DNA from: Ensifer adhaerens
GTDB taxonomy: Bacteria; Pseudomonadota; Alphaproteobacteria; Rhizobiales; Rhizobiaceae
Assembly: GCF_013283195.1 (NCBI RefSeq)
Contig: NZ_JABEKT010000001.1
Coordinates: forward strand, 186,001 to 250,000
DNA: 64,000 nt
Direction: 5' to 3'
This document shows positions 36,479 to 46,254 of the stretch, piece after piece. The notes beneath the pieces are model-generated. The model saw only the letters and a program-made list of their open reading frames with translations. It had not been told where the DNA came from and made no database searches. Position 1 is the first letter of the stretch. Every line of letters begins with the position of its first letter. The position numbers were made by a program, and so were the translations under genes.

Positions 36479-37152
36479 ACAAGGAGATCAGGCCGACGCT
36501 CTTCGGTCAGCCGGCGCGCCTCAATCTCGCGCCATTTGGCGATGGCGCCGTGGTTGCCAGAGGTCAGAACCGGCGGGATCTCCCGGCCCTCGAAAACCTG
36601 CGGCCGGGTATAGTGCGGATGCTCCAGCAGCCCGCCCTCGAAGCTTTCGTGAACGCCGGACAGCTCGTTGCCCATCACCCCTGGCAGGATGCGAACGACG
36701 GCATCGAGCAGTGTCAGCGCCGCCGGCTCGCCGCCCGAAAGAATGTAATCGCCGATCGACACTTCCTCGAGTTCGCGCCCGTCGATGACGCGTTGGTCGA
36801 CGCCTTCGAACCGGCCGCAGACGATCACCACGCCGGGGCCATCGGCAAGTTCGCGCACGCGCTTCTGCGTCAACGGCCTTCCGCGCGGGCTCATCAACAG
36901 TCGTGGGCGATGATCGTCCCTGGACACCGCGTCGATCGCGCGGGCGAGAACGTCGGGCTTCAACACCATGCCGGCGCCGCCGCCGGCCGGCGTATCGTCG
37001 ACTGTGCGATGCTTGTCTTCAGCAAAGTCCCGGATCTGGACGGCATCGATCGACCACTGGCCGCGCTCCAGCGCCCGGCCGGAAAGCGAGGCGCCGAGAT
37101 GGCCGGGAAACATTTCAGGATAAAGCGTGAGCACCGTTGCGCGGAAGGACAT
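36460..37152 (-). CDS. trmD: tRNA (guanine-N1-)-methyltransferase
   Basis: 230 residues from ATG 37152 ([20 protein letters not shown]), the conserved family start. A GTG at 37167 overlapping the rimM stop would add five residues and is possible. SPOUT fold knot: [16 protein letters not shown] near residue 105, [20 protein letters not shown] near 130, and [27 protein letters not shown]. Makes m1G37 in tRNAs that read CNN codons, preventing frameshifting. In a group with rimM and rpsP. Confidence 0.96.
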   Translation of the reverse strand: MSFRATVLTLYPEMFPGHLGASLSGRALERGQWSIDAVQIRDFAEDKHRTVDDTPAGGGAGMVLKPDVLARAIDAVSRDDHRPRLLMSPRGRPLTQKRVRELADGPGVVIVCGRFEGVDQRVIDGRELEEVSIGDYILSGGEPAALTLLDAVVRILPGVMGNELSGVHESFEGGLLEHPHYTRPQVFEGREIPPVLTSGNHGAIAKWREIEARRLTEERRPDLLVQPVKK

Positions 37153-37163
37153 TGCCTTGCCGC

Positions 37164-37724
37164 TCACTTGCGCTTGGCCGAAAACGGGCTGCCGGGCTCG
37201 TCCTTGTCGTCGATGAGACCAGCGGCCAGCGGATCCACCAGCAGCTTGCCGCCTTCAAGGTCGATTTCCAGAACGGACCATTCGGTAAAGGGGATGAGCA
37301 CGGGACGCTTGCCCGGCCCCTTGAGCTCGAGCAGGTCGCCGGCACCGAAATCGAACACGCCGGTCACGGTGCCATAGCTCTTGCCGCTGCCGTCGACGGC
37401 CTCCAGGCCCTCGAGGTCGGCGTAAAAGAATTCGTCTTCGTCGAGATCGTCGTCGGGCAGATTGTCCCGGTCGATGAACAGTTCGAGACCGTTGAGCGCC
37501 TCCGCGGCGTTGCGATCGTTGACGCCGCGAAAGCGGACGACGACCACGTTCTTGGCTTCGCGGACTTCCAGCACCTCGAACACGCGCCCGTCGGCGCTAT
37601 GAAGGTGGCCATAGTCGCCGAGTGCCGTCGGGTCGTCGGTGAACGACTTCACCCTGACCTCGCCGCGCAGGCCTTGGGCCGCACCGATTGTCGCCATCAG
37701 AACCGGGTTTTCGATTTTGCTCAT
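37164..37724 (-). CDS. rimM: Ribosome maturation factor RimM
   Basis: 186 residues from ATG 37724 ([30 protein letters not shown]); ATGs at 37727 and 37733 are adjacent alternatives. The N-terminal reductase-like beta barrel has [10 protein letters not shown], followed by the PRC-barrel [22 protein letters not shown] and [19 protein letters not shown]. Helps late 16S 3' domain assembly. An acidic Asp/Glu run ([10 protein letters not shown]) and a basic tail are typical of rhizobia. Directly precedes trmD. Confidence 0.95.
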   Translation of the reverse strand: MSKIENPVLMATIGAAQGLRGEVRVKSFTDDPTALGDYGHLHSADGRVFEVLEVREAKNVVVVRFRGVNDRNAAEALNGLELFIDRDNLPDDDLDEDEFFYADLEGLEAVDGSGKSYGTVTGVFDFGAGDLLELKGPGKRPVLIPFTEWSVLEIDLEGGKLLVDPLAAGLIDDKDEPGSPFSAKRK

Positions 37725-37765
37725 CATCCGCATCCGTTTCGGGATTTCAGCGTGCACATAACGGA

Positions 37766-37795
37766 AAACGGGCGGCATGGAAATGCCGCCCGTTT
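37766..37795 (-). terminator. Hairpin between rpsP and rimM
   Basis: The 13-base perfect stem AAACGGGCGGCAT/ATGCCGCCCGTTT with a four-base loop begins 21 bases after the rpsP stop. The T tract on the minus strand is short (TTTTCC), so it may attenuate rather than stop transcription, reducing rimM-trmD relative to S16. Confidence 0.75.
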
Positions 37796-37816
37796 CCTTC
37801 ATCCGTTTACCGGAAC

Positions 37817-38182
37817 TTATTCTGCGGCAGCAGCAGCAGCGGCGTCTTCGGCCTTCTGCTTGGCTTCAGCAGCGCGCTCCTGAGCTTTCTTGCCCGGCAG
37901 GCCCTTGTTCGGGTTTGCGCGAGCCGGACGCTGGGCGATACCAGCCTGGTCGAGGAAGCGCAGAACGCGGTCGGTCGGCTGGGCGCCCTGGGCGATCCAG
38001 TGGCTGATGCGCTCGGCGTTCAGCTCGACGCGCTTTTCGTCGTCCTTGCCGAGCATCGGGTTCCAGGAACCGATCTTCTCGAGGAAGCGGCCGTCGCGCG
38101 GGCTGCGGGCGTCGGCAACGACGATCTGGTAGTAAGGACGCTTCTTGGAACCGCCACGGGCGAGACGAATTTTCAGTGCCAT
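37817..38182 (-). CDS. rpsP: 30S ribosomal protein S16
   Basis: 121 residues from ATG 38182, with AAGGAG upstream. [42 protein letters not shown] is the conserved S16 start; [23 protein letters not shown] the middle. After residue 90 comes a Lys/Ala-rich tail ([13 protein letters not shown]). Lies downstream of the chorismate mutase gene (37 bases apart). Confidence 0.97.
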   Translation of the reverse strand: MALKIRLARGGSKKRPYYQIVVADARSPRDGRFLEKIGSWNPMLGKDDEKRVELNAERISHWIAQGAQPTDRVLRFLDQAGIAQRPARANPNKGLPGKKAQERAAEAKQKAEDAAAAAAAE

Positions 38183-38219
38183 TTGAGTAACTCCTTGCAG
38201 GCTTTATTGACCGCTTCGT

Positions 38220-38555
38220 TCAAGCGGAATGGGTGGTGCCGACGGTGCCCGCGGACTGCGTGCGATCGGCGGCGATGGCTTCATGATGCCGGATGACTTC
38301 CTTGATGATGAAGTTCAGGAACTTCTCGGCGAAATCCGGATCCAGATTGGCATCCTTCGCCAGATGGCGAAGACGTTCGATCTGGTATTCTTCGCGCGCC
38401 GGATCGGCCGGCGGCAGATTGTGCTTGGCCTTGAGAACGCCGACCGCCTGGGTGCAGCGGAACCGTTCGGCCAGCATGTGGACGAGCGCGGCATCGATAT
38501 TGTCGATCGACTGCCGGTAACCCGCCAATTCTCGTTTGATCTCGGGATCAATCAT
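38220..38555 (-). CDS. Chorismate mutase (AroQ class)
   Basis: 111 residues. All-helical AroQ domain: LAGYRQSIDNIDAALVHMLAERFRCTQAVGVLKAKHNLPPADPAREEYQIERLRHLAKDANLDPDFAEKF, with Arg11-like, Lys39-like and Glu52-like active-site positions seen in RQSID, KAKHN and REEYQ. Converts chorismate to prephenate for phenylalanine and tyrosine; no prephenate dehydratase domain is fused. Placed 13 bases after ffh and upstream of rpsP. Confidence 0.92.
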   Translation of the reverse strand: MIDPEIKRELAGYRQSIDNIDAALVHMLAERFRCTQAVGVLKAKHNLPPADPAREEYQIERLRHLAKDANLDPDFAEKFLNFIIKEVIRHHEAIAADRTQSAGTVGTTHSA

Positions 38556-38568
38556 CTCTCACCGATCC

Positions 38569-40131
38569 TCACTTCTTCTTCGGCAGGCCGGGAAGGCCGG
38601 GGAAACCGCCAAGGCCCGGAAGCTTGGCGCCGCCGAGACCGGGAAGGCCACCGCCGCCAAGGCCCGGCATGCCACCGGGCTTGAGGCCGGCCGCTTCCGC
38701 CTGCTTCTGAAGTGCTTCAAGCTGCTTGGGGTCGAGGCTCGACAGATCGGGCATGCCGCCGCCGCCAAGGCCGCCGAGGCCCATCTTGCTGGCAAGGCCG
38801 CCCATCATCTGCTTCATCATGCCGCCTTTGCCCTTGCCGCCCATCATCTTCATCATGTCCGCCATCTGGCGGTGCATCTTCAGAAGCTTGTTGATGTCGG
38901 CGGCATCGGTGCCCGAACCGGCTGCGATGCGCTTCTTGCGGGAATGCTTGAGCATGTCGGGGTTGGCGCGCTCGGCCTTGGTCATCGAGGAGATGATGGC
39001 GATCTGGCGTCCGAACAGCTTGTCGTCGAGACCGGCCGACGCCATCTTGTCCTTCATGCCGGCCATGCCGGGCATCAGGCCCATGATACCACCCATGCCG
39101 CCCATCTTCTGCATCTGGCGCAGCTGGTCGGCGAGGTCGTTCAGGTCGAACTTGCCCTTGGCCATCTTGGCGGCCATGGCCGCCGCCTTTTCGGCGTCGA
39201 TGTTCTCGGCAGCCTTCTCGACCAGCGAGATGATGTCGCCCATACCGAGGATGCGGTCGGCGACGCGGCGCGGATGGAACTCTTCGAGTTCGCCCATCTT
39301 TTCGCCGACGCCGATGAGCTTGATCGGCTTACCGGTGACGGCACGCATCGAAAGCGCTGCACCGCCGCGGCCGTCGCCGTCCATACGGGTGAGCACGAGG
39401 CCGGTGATGCCGACGCGTTCGTCGAAGTTACGGGCAAGATTGACGGCGTCCTGACCGGTCAGCGCATCGGCGACCAGCAGGATTTCATGCGGATTGGATT
39501 TCCGCTTGATTTCCGCCATCTCGATCATCAGCGGTTCGTCGATATGCGTGCGGCCAGCGGTGTCGAGGATGACGATGTCGTGGCCGCCGAGCTTGGCGGC
39601 CTGCACGGCGCGCGCGGCGATATCGGTCGGCGACTGGCCGGCAATGATCGGCAACGTATCGACGCCGGTCTGGACGCCGAGCTGGCGAAGCTGCTCCTGA
39701 GCGGCCGGACGACGCGTGTCGAGCGAAGCCATCAGGACCTTCTTCTTGTCCCGCGTCTTCATCCGGTTGGCGATCTTGCCGGTGGTCGTCGTCTTGCCCG
39801 AGCCCTGCAGACCGACCATCATGATGACAACCGGGGCAGGCGCATTGAGGTCGATGGTGACGCCCTCGGAGCCCAGCATGTCGACCAGCTCGTCATGGAC
39901 GATCTTGACGACCATCTGCCCAGGCTTGATCGATTTCAGGATCTCGGCGCCAACCGCCTTCTCGCGAACCTTTTCAGTGAAGGAGCGCACGACGTCGAGC
40001 GCGACGTCGGCTTCGAGCAACGCACGGCGAACCTCGCGAAGCGCCGCGGAAACATCTGCTTCCGACAATGCGCCGCGGCCGGTCAGTCCATTCAATATGG
40101 AACCAAGGCGGTCCTGGAGGCTCTCGAACAT
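38569..40131 (-). CDS. ffh: Signal recognition particle protein Ffh
   Basis: 520 residues from ATG 40131 (MFESLQDRLGSILNGLTGRG). N domain, then the G domain with MMVGLQGSGKTTTTGK near residue 105, DTRRPAAQEQL, ILDTAGRTHIDEP and LTRMDGDGRGGAALS, and the methionine-rich M domain (IMGLMPGMAGMKDKM; SGTDAADINKLLKMHRQMADMMK). The last 60 or so residues are Gly/Leu/Pro-rich (GLPGLGGAKLPGLGG), longer than E. coli Ffh. Binds 4.5S RNA and signal sequences and delivers ribosomes to FtsY (44383-46071). Confidence 0.97.
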   Translation of the reverse strand: MFESLQDRLGSILNGLTGRGALSEADVSAALREVRRALLEADVALDVVRSFTEKVREKAVGAEILKSIKPGQMVVKIVHDELVDMLGSEGVTIDLNAPAPVVIMMVGLQGSGKTTTTGKIANRMKTRDKKKVLMASLDTRRPAAQEQLRQLGVQTGVDTLPIIAGQSPTDIAARAVQAAKLGGHDIVILDTAGRTHIDEPLMIEMAEIKRKSNPHEILLVADALTGQDAVNLARNFDERVGITGLVLTRMDGDGRGGAALSMRAVTGKPIKLIGVGEKMGELEEFHPRRVADRILGMGDIISLVEKAAENIDAEKAAAMAAKMAKGKFDLNDLADQLRQMQKMGGMGGIMGLMPGMAGMKDKMASAGLDDKLFGRQIAIISSMTKAERANPDMLKHSRKKRIAAGSGTDAADINKLLKMHRQMADMMKMMGGKGKGGMMKQMMGGLASKMGLGGLGGGGMPDLSSLDPKQLEALQKQAEAAGLKPGGMPGLGGGGLPGLGGAKLPGLGGFPGLPGLPKKK

Positions 40132-40444
40132 TCTCACTTCCTTCTGGTTTCCGGTAGCATGCAAACTAGCCGGAAACGTGGGTTCCTTCGCCTGAAAAAC
40201 AAGGCGCAAAGCCAAAAACCACCCGAGGGCGCAACGCGCTGTCGGATGTTGACCTCCTGGCTCTCTTTATACCTTTACGGGGCCGGGTCGGTGGCTTCGA
40301 AGTCATCACTTGCGAAGGAATTTGCCGCGATAAACAGGAAAGCGGCCGAAAAGTCAAGGACGGCGGGCAAATCCCAGAGCAGGGACTTCGCACAGTGGCG
40401 TCAGCGGTGCCGGTTACGACCGCAACAAGCCAGCAGAGCCGCGA
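40132..40444. other. Spacer between ffh and the MarR gene, with a possible ffh promoter
   Basis: 313 bases, both neighbours read leftward. On the minus strand TTGACT and TTTATC with a 17-base spacer (40329-40357) resemble a vegetative promoter, giving an ffh leader of about 190 bases. No 4.5S RNA, small gene or repeat was recognised. Confidence 0.45.
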
Positions 40445-40927
40445 TCATGGGCCTTCGTCGGTGTCCGGTGCCGCGAGTTCGCGCGCCAGGTCTTCAAAGG
40501 CAGTCGCGACGCGCGTCATGACCCTGAGCGCCACCACCACTTCGGTCTGGTTGATATCGCCCAGAACCGCGTGCAGCAACTCGAGTTCCCGCCGGTGGAT
40601 CGCCTCGAACAGATCGCGACCGGCAGCGCTCGGCGCACAGAAATAGGCACGCCGATGTTCCGGATTGGGTTGCTTTTCCAGAAGCCCTTTTTCCAGCAGG
40701 CCGCCGACGACGCGCAGCACGAACTGCCGTTTCATCGACAATCGCCGGGCCGCTTCCGGCACCGTCAACGGCTCCCCGCAGAGAAGCTCGAGCACCGCTC
40801 TTTCGGCAACCGATATGCCCGAACCTTCCAGCATGCGTTCGATCGAACGGTGCACATTGAGATGGATCGGCCGAACCAGTTTGATGGCCTTGTAGAGACG
40901 TTCCTGTTTGTCGAAGCGAACCAGCAT
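40445..40927 (-). CDS. MarR-family transcriptional regulator
   Basis: 160 residues from ATG 40927 (MLVRFDKQERLYKAIKLVRP); the ribosome-binding site is weak. Winged helix: GISVAERAVLELLCGEPLTVPEAARRLSMKRQFVLRVVGGLLEKGLLEKQPNPEHRRAYFCAPSAAG with the usual D/NxR wing (PEHRR). Divergent from the metallo-hydrolase gene at 41059, which it may regulate; the spacer is 131 bases. Ligand unknown. Confidence 0.88.
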   Translation of the reverse strand: MLVRFDKQERLYKAIKLVRPIHLNVHRSIERMLEGSGISVAERAVLELLCGEPLTVPEAARRLSMKRQFVLRVVGGLLEKGLLEKQPNPEHRRAYFCAPSAAGRDLFEAIHRRELELLHAVLGDINQTEVVVALRVMTRVATAFEDLARELAAPDTDEGP

Positions 40928-41058
40928 AGGGAACAATAGCAATCGAGTTGCTCTATTCAAGAAATTCTTAAGCTCTTCGCCTGCACCCTGTGACGACGGC
41001 TTCAAAGCGCCTATCTTTTTCCATCGAAAGCTACCGAACAATCGCCGAGAGAACGACG

Positions 41059-42072
41059 ATGCCGAAGGTCAATGCCTATTATCGGGGACCCACCTCCGAC
41101 CACTTCGACGGAACGCGATTCTTCAACCCCAACGGCCGGCAGCCGCGGGGCATGGCCGACCTCCTGCGCTGGCAGCTCGGACGCGGCAAGGTGAAGTGGC
41201 CGGCACATTATCCAAGCCCATTTCAGCAGGCAAAGCCGGAGTTGAGCGTCGAGGCCGCCCGCCTGCGGGTGACGATGGTGGGGCATGCGACGCTGCTCAT
41301 CCAGGTGCACGGCTTCAACATCCTGACCGACCCCGTCTGGGCGCACAGGGCGAGCCCCTTTGCCCTTGTCGGCCCATCGCGGCGCAATCCGCCCGGCATC
41401 GAGATGGACGATCTTCCGCCGATCGATCTCGTGCTCGTCACCCATAACCACTACGACCACCTCGACCTCGACACGCTGGCAGCGCTCAACGAGGAGCACA
41501 GTCCGCTGATCGTCACGCCGCTCGGAAACGATACGATCATCCGCCGCGCAGCACCGGACGCCAACATATCGGTTCTCGACTGGGGTGGCCGGCTGGGCCT
41601 CGAAGACGAGCTCGTGATCCATGCCGAGCCCTGCCATCACTGGTCGGCGCGCGGCTCCGGCGACCGCCGCATGGCGCTGTGGGCGGCCTTCGTCATCGAA
41701 ACGCCGGTCGGCAAGATCTACCATGTCGGCGACACCGGCTTTCACGGCGGCATCAACTATCGCGCAGCGCGCGAAAAACATGGCGGCTTCCGTCTCGCCA
41801 ACCTGCCCTTCGGCGCCTACGAGCCGCGCTGGTTCATGCAAGATCATCACCAAAATCCGGAGGAGGCGGTCCAGGGTATGCTCGACTGCGCTGCCGAACA
41901 TGTGGCCGGGCACCACTGGGGAACGTTCCGCCTGACAGACGAGGGCGTCGATGCTCCGGTGCGCGCCCTCGAGCAGGCGCTTGATGAAGCAGAAATTGCG
42001 CGCACCCGCTTCAGGGCCCTGCGCCCCGGCGAAATCTTCGATGTACCGCCCTCTCCACTCACGGGCCAATGA
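41059..42072 (+). CDS. Metallo-beta-lactamase fold hydrolase (NAPE-PLD-like)
   Basis: 337 residues from ATG 41059. LRVTMVGHATLLIQVHGFNILTDPVWAHRASPF near residue 75, the metal motif LVTHNHYDHLDLDTL near 130, HHWSARG near 195, YHVGDTGFHGGINY near 225 and AGHHWGTFRLTDEGVDAP near 285 match the NAPE-hydrolysing phospholipase D-like branch. No signal peptide. Substrate unknown in bacteria. Divergent from the MarR gene. Confidence 0.88.
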   Translation: MPKVNAYYRGPTSDHFDGTRFFNPNGRQPRGMADLLRWQLGRGKVKWPAHYPSPFQQAKPELSVEAARLRVTMVGHATLLIQVHGFNILTDPVWAHRASPFALVGPSRRNPPGIEMDDLPPIDLVLVTHNHYDHLDLDTLAALNEEHSPLIVTPLGNDTIIRRAAPDANISVLDWGGRLGLEDELVIHAEPCHHWSARGSGDRRMALWAAFVIETPVGKIYHVGDTGFHGGINYRAAREKHGGFRLANLPFGAYEPRWFMQDHHQNPEEAVQGMLDCAAEHVAGHHWGTFRLTDEGVDAPVRALEQALDEAEIARTRFRALRPGEIFDVPPSPLTGQ

Positions 42073-42178
42073 AGCCGACACAGGGAAGCCGGCACTGGTA
42101 ATTTCCGGGCTTTTCCGCCATATACAGCCCGAATGAAGGGTGCCTCCGCTTGGCGAGGCCGGTTTGGACAATCGCGAC

Positions 42179-43093
42179 ATGGCCGACAACGTGCAATTTG
42201 CCAGAATGAACGGGCTTGGAAACAAGATCCTGGTCGTCGACATGCGCGGCCGCCGAGACCGCGTGACGCCACACGCAGCCATCGCGCTCAACGCCGACCC
42301 TGCAACCGCCTTCGACCAGATCATGGCGATCCACGATCCCAAGGCTGCCGGCACCGACGCCTGGATCGATATCGTCAATTGCGACGGCTCGATGGCGCAG
42401 GCCTGCGGCAACGGCACCCGCTGCGTCGTCCAGGCGCTCGCCGCCGAGACTGGCAAGAAGGCATTCACCTTCCAGACCATCGCCGGCATCCTGAACGCCC
42501 GGGAACACGAGGACGGCACGATATCCGTTGATATGGGCAAGCCGGTCTTTGCCTGGGACAGGATCCCGCTTGCCGAGGAGTTTGCCGATACCAGCCGTAT
42601 CGAACTGCAGATCGGGCCGATCGATAGTCCCGTCCTGCATTCGCCGTCGGCCATGTCGATGGGCAATCCGCACGCGGTTTTCTGGGTCGACAAGGACCCG
42701 ATGTCCTTCGACCTCGATCGGTTCGGCCCGCTGCTCGAGAACCATCCGATGTTCCCCGAGCGCGCCAACATCACGCTGGCACAGCTGCTTTCGCCCTCGT
42801 CGCTGCGCACTCGCACTTGGGAACGCGGCGCCGGACTGACGCTTGCCTGCGGCTCGGCCGCCTGTGCGGCTGCCGTCAGTGCCGCGCGCACCGGTCGCAC
42901 CGGTCGCAAGGTGACGATTGACGTCGCCTCCGCCCCCGCGCCGGCCCGGCTGACAATCGAGTGGCGCGACGACGACCATGTCGTCATGACCGGACCTGCC
43001 GAATGGGAATGGTCTGGAACCGTCGATCCGGCAACCGGCGCGTGGCAACGCGACGAGACCCAACCGGGAACCGCCGAGGCCCGGGCGCTTTGA
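42179..43093 (+). CDS. dapF: Diaminopimelate epimerase
   Basis: 304 residues from ATG 42179 ([21 protein letters not shown]). Both catalytic cysteines are in place: Cys76 in QACGNGTRC and the second in [11 protein letters not shown] near residue 225. Also [12 protein letters not shown] and WERGAGLT. Interconverts LL- and meso-diaminopimelate for peptidoglycan and lysine. The stop overlaps the mtaB start (TTGA). Confidence 0.96.
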   Translation: MADNVQFARMNGLGNKILVVDMRGRRDRVTPHAAIALNADPATAFDQIMAIHDPKAAGTDAWIDIVNCDGSMAQACGNGTRCVVQALAAETGKKAFTFQTIAGILNAREHEDGTISVDMGKPVFAWDRIPLAEEFADTSRIELQIGPIDSPVLHSPSAMSMGNPHAVFWVDKDPMSFDLDRFGPLLENHPMFPERANITLAQLLSPSSLRTRTWERGAGLTLACGSAACAAAVSAARTGRTGRKVTIDVASAPAPARLTIEWRDDDHVVMTGPAEWEWSGTVDPATGAWQRDETQPGTAEARAL

Positions 43094-44364
43094 GCGGCGT
43101 CGAGGTCATAACCTTCGGCTGCCGTCTCAATACCTACGAATCCGAAGTGATGCGGGCGGAAGCCGAGAAGGCGGGGCTGAACAACGCCATTCTCGTCAAC
43201 ACCTGTGCGGTGACCGGCGAGGCCGTGCGCCAGGCGCGCCAGGCGATCCGCCGTGCCCGCCGCGACAACCCGTATGCCCGCATCATCGTCACCGGCTGCG
43301 CCGCGCAGACGGAGAAGGAAACCTTCGCCGGCATGGCCGAGGTCGATGCCGTGCTCGGCAACGAGGAGAAGCTGAAAAGCGCCTCCTATCGCGCCCTGCC
43401 TGATTTCGGCGTCTCGGCAGAAGAAAAGCTGCGCGTCAACGACATCATGAGTGTGCGCGCCACCGCGCCGCAGATGGTCAAGCATATCGACGGCCATGTG
43501 CGTGCCTTCATCCAGGTCCAGAACGGCTGCGATCACCGCTGCACCTTCTGCATCATCCCCTACGGCCGCGGCAATTCACGCTCGGTGCCGATGGGGGCCG
43601 TGGTCGACCAGGCGCACAAGCTCGTCGATGGCGGATACAGCGAGATCGTTTTGACCGGCGTCGATGCCACCAGCTACGGCGCCGACCTGCCGGGAACGCC
43701 GACACTGGGGTTGCTGGCAAAGACACTGCTGAAGCAGGTTCCGGATATCCGTCGTCTGCGCCTTTCCTCCATCGACGGCATCGAGGCGGACGGCCACCTG
43801 TTCGATCTGATCGCCGGCGAAACACGCTTCATGCCACACCTGCACCTGTCGCTGCAGCATGGCGACGACATGATCCTGAAGCGCATGAAGCGTCGCCATT
43901 CGAGCGCCGACGCCCGCGCCTTTGCTGATCAGGTCCGGCGCCTTCGCCCGGAGATCAGCCTTGGCGCCGACATGATCGCGGGTTTCCCGACGGAAACCGA
44001 AGAGATGTTCGAGAATGCGATGCGGCTGGCCGAGGATTGCGGCATCGCCCATCTGCACGTCTTTCCCTACAGCCCCCGCCCCGGCACGCCGGCCGCGCGC
44101 ATGCCGCAGCTCGACCGGGCGCTGGTCAAGGATCGCGCTGCGCGGCTTCGCGCTACGGGCGCGGCGCTGCATGCCCGCCACCTCGACGGCATGGTCGGCA
44201 GCGAACAGACATTGCTGGTCGAAAACAACGGCCTCGCCCACACCGAAAATTTCACGCTCGTCGATGCCGCCGGTCTAAAACCCCGTGCGCTTGTGCCGGT
44301 CACGATCACCGGCCACAATGGCAAGCACCTGACGATGCAGGTAAAACAGATGGCTGCGGCCTGA
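43090..44364 (+). CDS. mtaB: tRNA t6A37 methylthiotransferase MtaB
   Basis: 424 residues from TTG 43090 overlapping the dapF stop; the conserved start [26 protein letters not shown] follows at once. The MTTase N-terminal domain cysteines are Cys in [16 protein letters not shown] and TGCAAQ. Radical SAM cluster [15 protein letters not shown] near residue 147, and a TRAM domain at the end. Adds 2-methylthio to t6A37 in tRNA reading ANN codons. The group dapF-mtaB-ftsY is tightly packed. Confidence 0.93.
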   Translation: MSGVEVITFGCRLNTYESEVMRAEAEKAGLNNAILVNTCAVTGEAVRQARQAIRRARRDNPYARIIVTGCAAQTEKETFAGMAEVDAVLGNEEKLKSASYRALPDFGVSAEEKLRVNDIMSVRATAPQMVKHIDGHVRAFIQVQNGCDHRCTFCIIPYGRGNSRSVPMGAVVDQAHKLVDGGYSEIVLTGVDATSYGADLPGTPTLGLLAKTLLKQVPDIRRLRLSSIDGIEADGHLFDLIAGETRFMPHLHLSLQHGDDMILKRMKRRHSSADARAFADQVRRLRPEISLGADMIAGFPTETEEMFENAMRLAEDCGIAHLHVFPYSPRPGTPAARMPQLDRALVKDRAARLRATGAALHARHLDGMVGSEQTLLVENNGLAHTENFTLVDAAGLKPRALVPVTITGHNGKHLTMQVKQMAAA

Positions 44365-44382
44365 CTCATGCGGAATCCCTGA

Positions 44383-46071
44383 ATGGCAATCGGTTTCATC
44401 AAGAAGATCTTCAACTTCGGCAAGGGCACTGTCGAGGAAGCCAAGCCGCAGGATGCCGCGCCGGAAGCGGAGATCGCAGCTGCGGTCGCCGCCGAAGTCG
44501 AGCCGACGCCGGAGCCAGCCCTCGCCGAGGAGATCGCCCCGGTCGACGTCGCCGTCGATGAGCCCGTTGCCGAGCAGCCGGGCGCCGAAGAAGCCTCCGA
44601 AGAGCTGCTTGAGCCGTTGTCTGACATCGAAGCGCTGCCGCTTGCGACCGAGGACCCGATCCTGCCGGCCGAGATCGAGACCGCAGGCGGACCAGCACCG
44701 GACGACGCCCACCGCCACACGCCCGTGACCGACGAAGACGCAGCAGCGCCTGTCGAAGCAGCCGTGAAACCGGAAGTGCTCTCTGAGGCCGCGCAAGAAG
44801 CGCTCGACACCTACGCAGCGCTTCAGGAAACTGTCCCCGAAGAACCGAATATCACGCCGGAAGCGCTGGCCGAGCAGGCAGAAATCGCAGCCGTGGAAGC
44901 CGAACCGGTTGCCGACGAAACGAGCGCTACACCGGCCGCCGACGCCGAGCCGATCGAGGACGTCGCCGCGGCAAGCGACGATGCTTCCGAAGCGCCAATC
45001 GTCGAAACACCGGTTCTCGAAGAGCCTGTGGCTGAGGAGCCGATCCTCGAAACACCTGTCGTCGAAGCGCCCGCCGCCGCCAGCCTGCCAAAGGGGTTTG
45101 CCAGCGCTGCCGAGCGCGCCGGGCAAGAGCCGGTTGCCGCGCCACAGGCCAAGCTCACCTGGTACCAGCGCCTGCGTCGCGGCCTTGCCCGCACGTCGTC
45201 GCAACTGACCGGCCAGATCGCCAGCCTCTTCACCAAGCGCAAGCTCGATGAGGCGACGCTGCAGGATCTGGAGGATCTGCTGATCCAGGCCGACCTCGGC
45301 GTCGAGACCGCCATGCGCATCACCGATACGCTCGCCTCCGAGCGCTACGGCAAGGATGTTTCCGGCGAGGACGTCTCGCGCATCATGGCCGGCGAAATCA
45401 CCAAGGTGCTGTCGCCCGTCGCCAAGCCGCTGGAACTCGATCTCAGCCACAAGCCGCACGTCATTCTCGTGGTTGGCGTCAACGGCACCGGCAAGACCAC
45501 GACGATCGGCAAGCTCGCGGCGAAGCTGTCGGGTGCCGGCCTCAAGGTGATGCTCGCCGCCGGCGATACCTTCCGCGCCGCGGCAATCGAACAACTGAAG
45601 ATCTGGGCCGAGCGAACCAAGTCAGACATCGTTTCCTCCAAGCTCGGTGCCGATGCCGCCGGCCTTGCCTATGAGGCGTTTCAGCAGGCGCGCGAAAAGA
45701 AGGCCGACGTTCTGATCATCGATACCGCCGGCCGGCTGCAGAACAAGACCGAGCTGATGGCGGAACTCGAAAAGATCGTGCGCGTGCTCGGCAAGCTCGA
45801 CCCGGATGCGCCGCACACGGTGTTGCAGACGCTCGACGCCACCACCGGCCAGAACGCGCTGCAGCAGGTGGAGATCTTCCGCAACGTCGCCGGCGTCAGT
45901 GGGCTGATCATGACCAAGCTCGACGGCACGGCGCGGGGTGGCATTCTTGTCGCCATCTCCGCCAAGCACAAGCTGCCGGTCTATTTCATCGGTGTCGGCG
46001 AAGGCATCGACGATCTCGAACCTTTCGAGGCCAAGGATTTCGCCGAGGCGATCGCGGGCGTTGCCGCCTGA
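44383..46071 (+). CDS. ftsY: Signal recognition particle receptor FtsY
   Basis: 562 residues, ATG 18 bases after mtaB. Residues 20-235 are an acidic Ala/Glu/Pro-rich linker of low complexity; then the NG domain: LTWYQRLRRGLARTSSQLTGQI near 252, VGVNGTGKTTTIGKLAAKL near 365, AGDTFRAAAIEQL, IIDTAGRLQNKTELMAELEKI, and MTKLDGTARGG. Docks Ffh-bound ribosomes at the membrane. The unusually long acidic N-terminus takes the place of the E. coli A domain. Confidence 0.97.
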   Translation: MAIGFIKKIFNFGKGTVEEAKPQDAAPEAEIAAAVAAEVEPTPEPALAEEIAPVDVAVDEPVAEQPGAEEASEELLEPLSDIEALPLATEDPILPAEIETAGGPAPDDAHRHTPVTDEDAAAPVEAAVKPEVLSEAAQEALDTYAALQETVPEEPNITPEALAEQAEIAAVEAEPVADETSATPAADAEPIEDVAAASDDASEAPIVETPVLEEPVAEEPILETPVVEAPAAASLPKGFASAAERAGQEPVAAPQAKLTWYQRLRRGLARTSSQLTGQIASLFTKRKLDEATLQDLEDLLIQADLGVETAMRITDTLASERYGKDVSGEDVSRIMAGEITKVLSPVAKPLELDLSHKPHVILVVGVNGTGKTTTIGKLAAKLSGAGLKVMLAAGDTFRAAAIEQLKIWAERTKSDIVSSKLGADAAGLAYEAFQQAREKKADVLIIDTAGRLQNKTELMAELEKIVRVLGKLDPDAPHTVLQTLDATTGQNALQQVEIFRNVAGVSGLIMTKLDGTARGGILVAISAKHKLPVYFIGVGEGIDDLEPFEAKDFAEAIAGVAA

Positions 46072-46129
46072 CGCCAGATCTTCGCGCGCGCCACACGACG
46101 CGCACCGCCACACGGCGACCTATGATCTG

Positions 46130-46155
46130 TCCGTAAATCGTCTCCGATTTACGGA
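46130..46155. repeat. Perfect 11-bp inverted repeat between ftsY and yciB
   Basis: TCCGTAAATCG-TCTC-CGATTTACGGA, 59 bases after ftsY. Strong hairpin but no T tract. Could be a terminator or attenuator with Rho, an mRNA-stability element or an operator. Confidence 0.65.
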
Positions 46156-46254
46156 ATCGTCCGGAAGCGTTTGCGCAAGCTGGCTGCCTTGATATGGTTT
46201 TGCCGCAAAGCTGGTGTTATGAGCGGCAGGCAGATGCAAAAACAGGATCCCCAG

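Noticed and set aside
40166-40393. 75-codon minus-strand frame upstream of ffh, with an AGGAGG nearby
   Set aside because: The AGGAGG is not spaced before any start codon of this frame, and the peptide is Pro/Ser/Arg-rich without homology that I recognise.
40132-40444. 4.5S RNA gene next to ffh
   Set aside because: The conserved SRP RNA loop sequence was not found on either strand.
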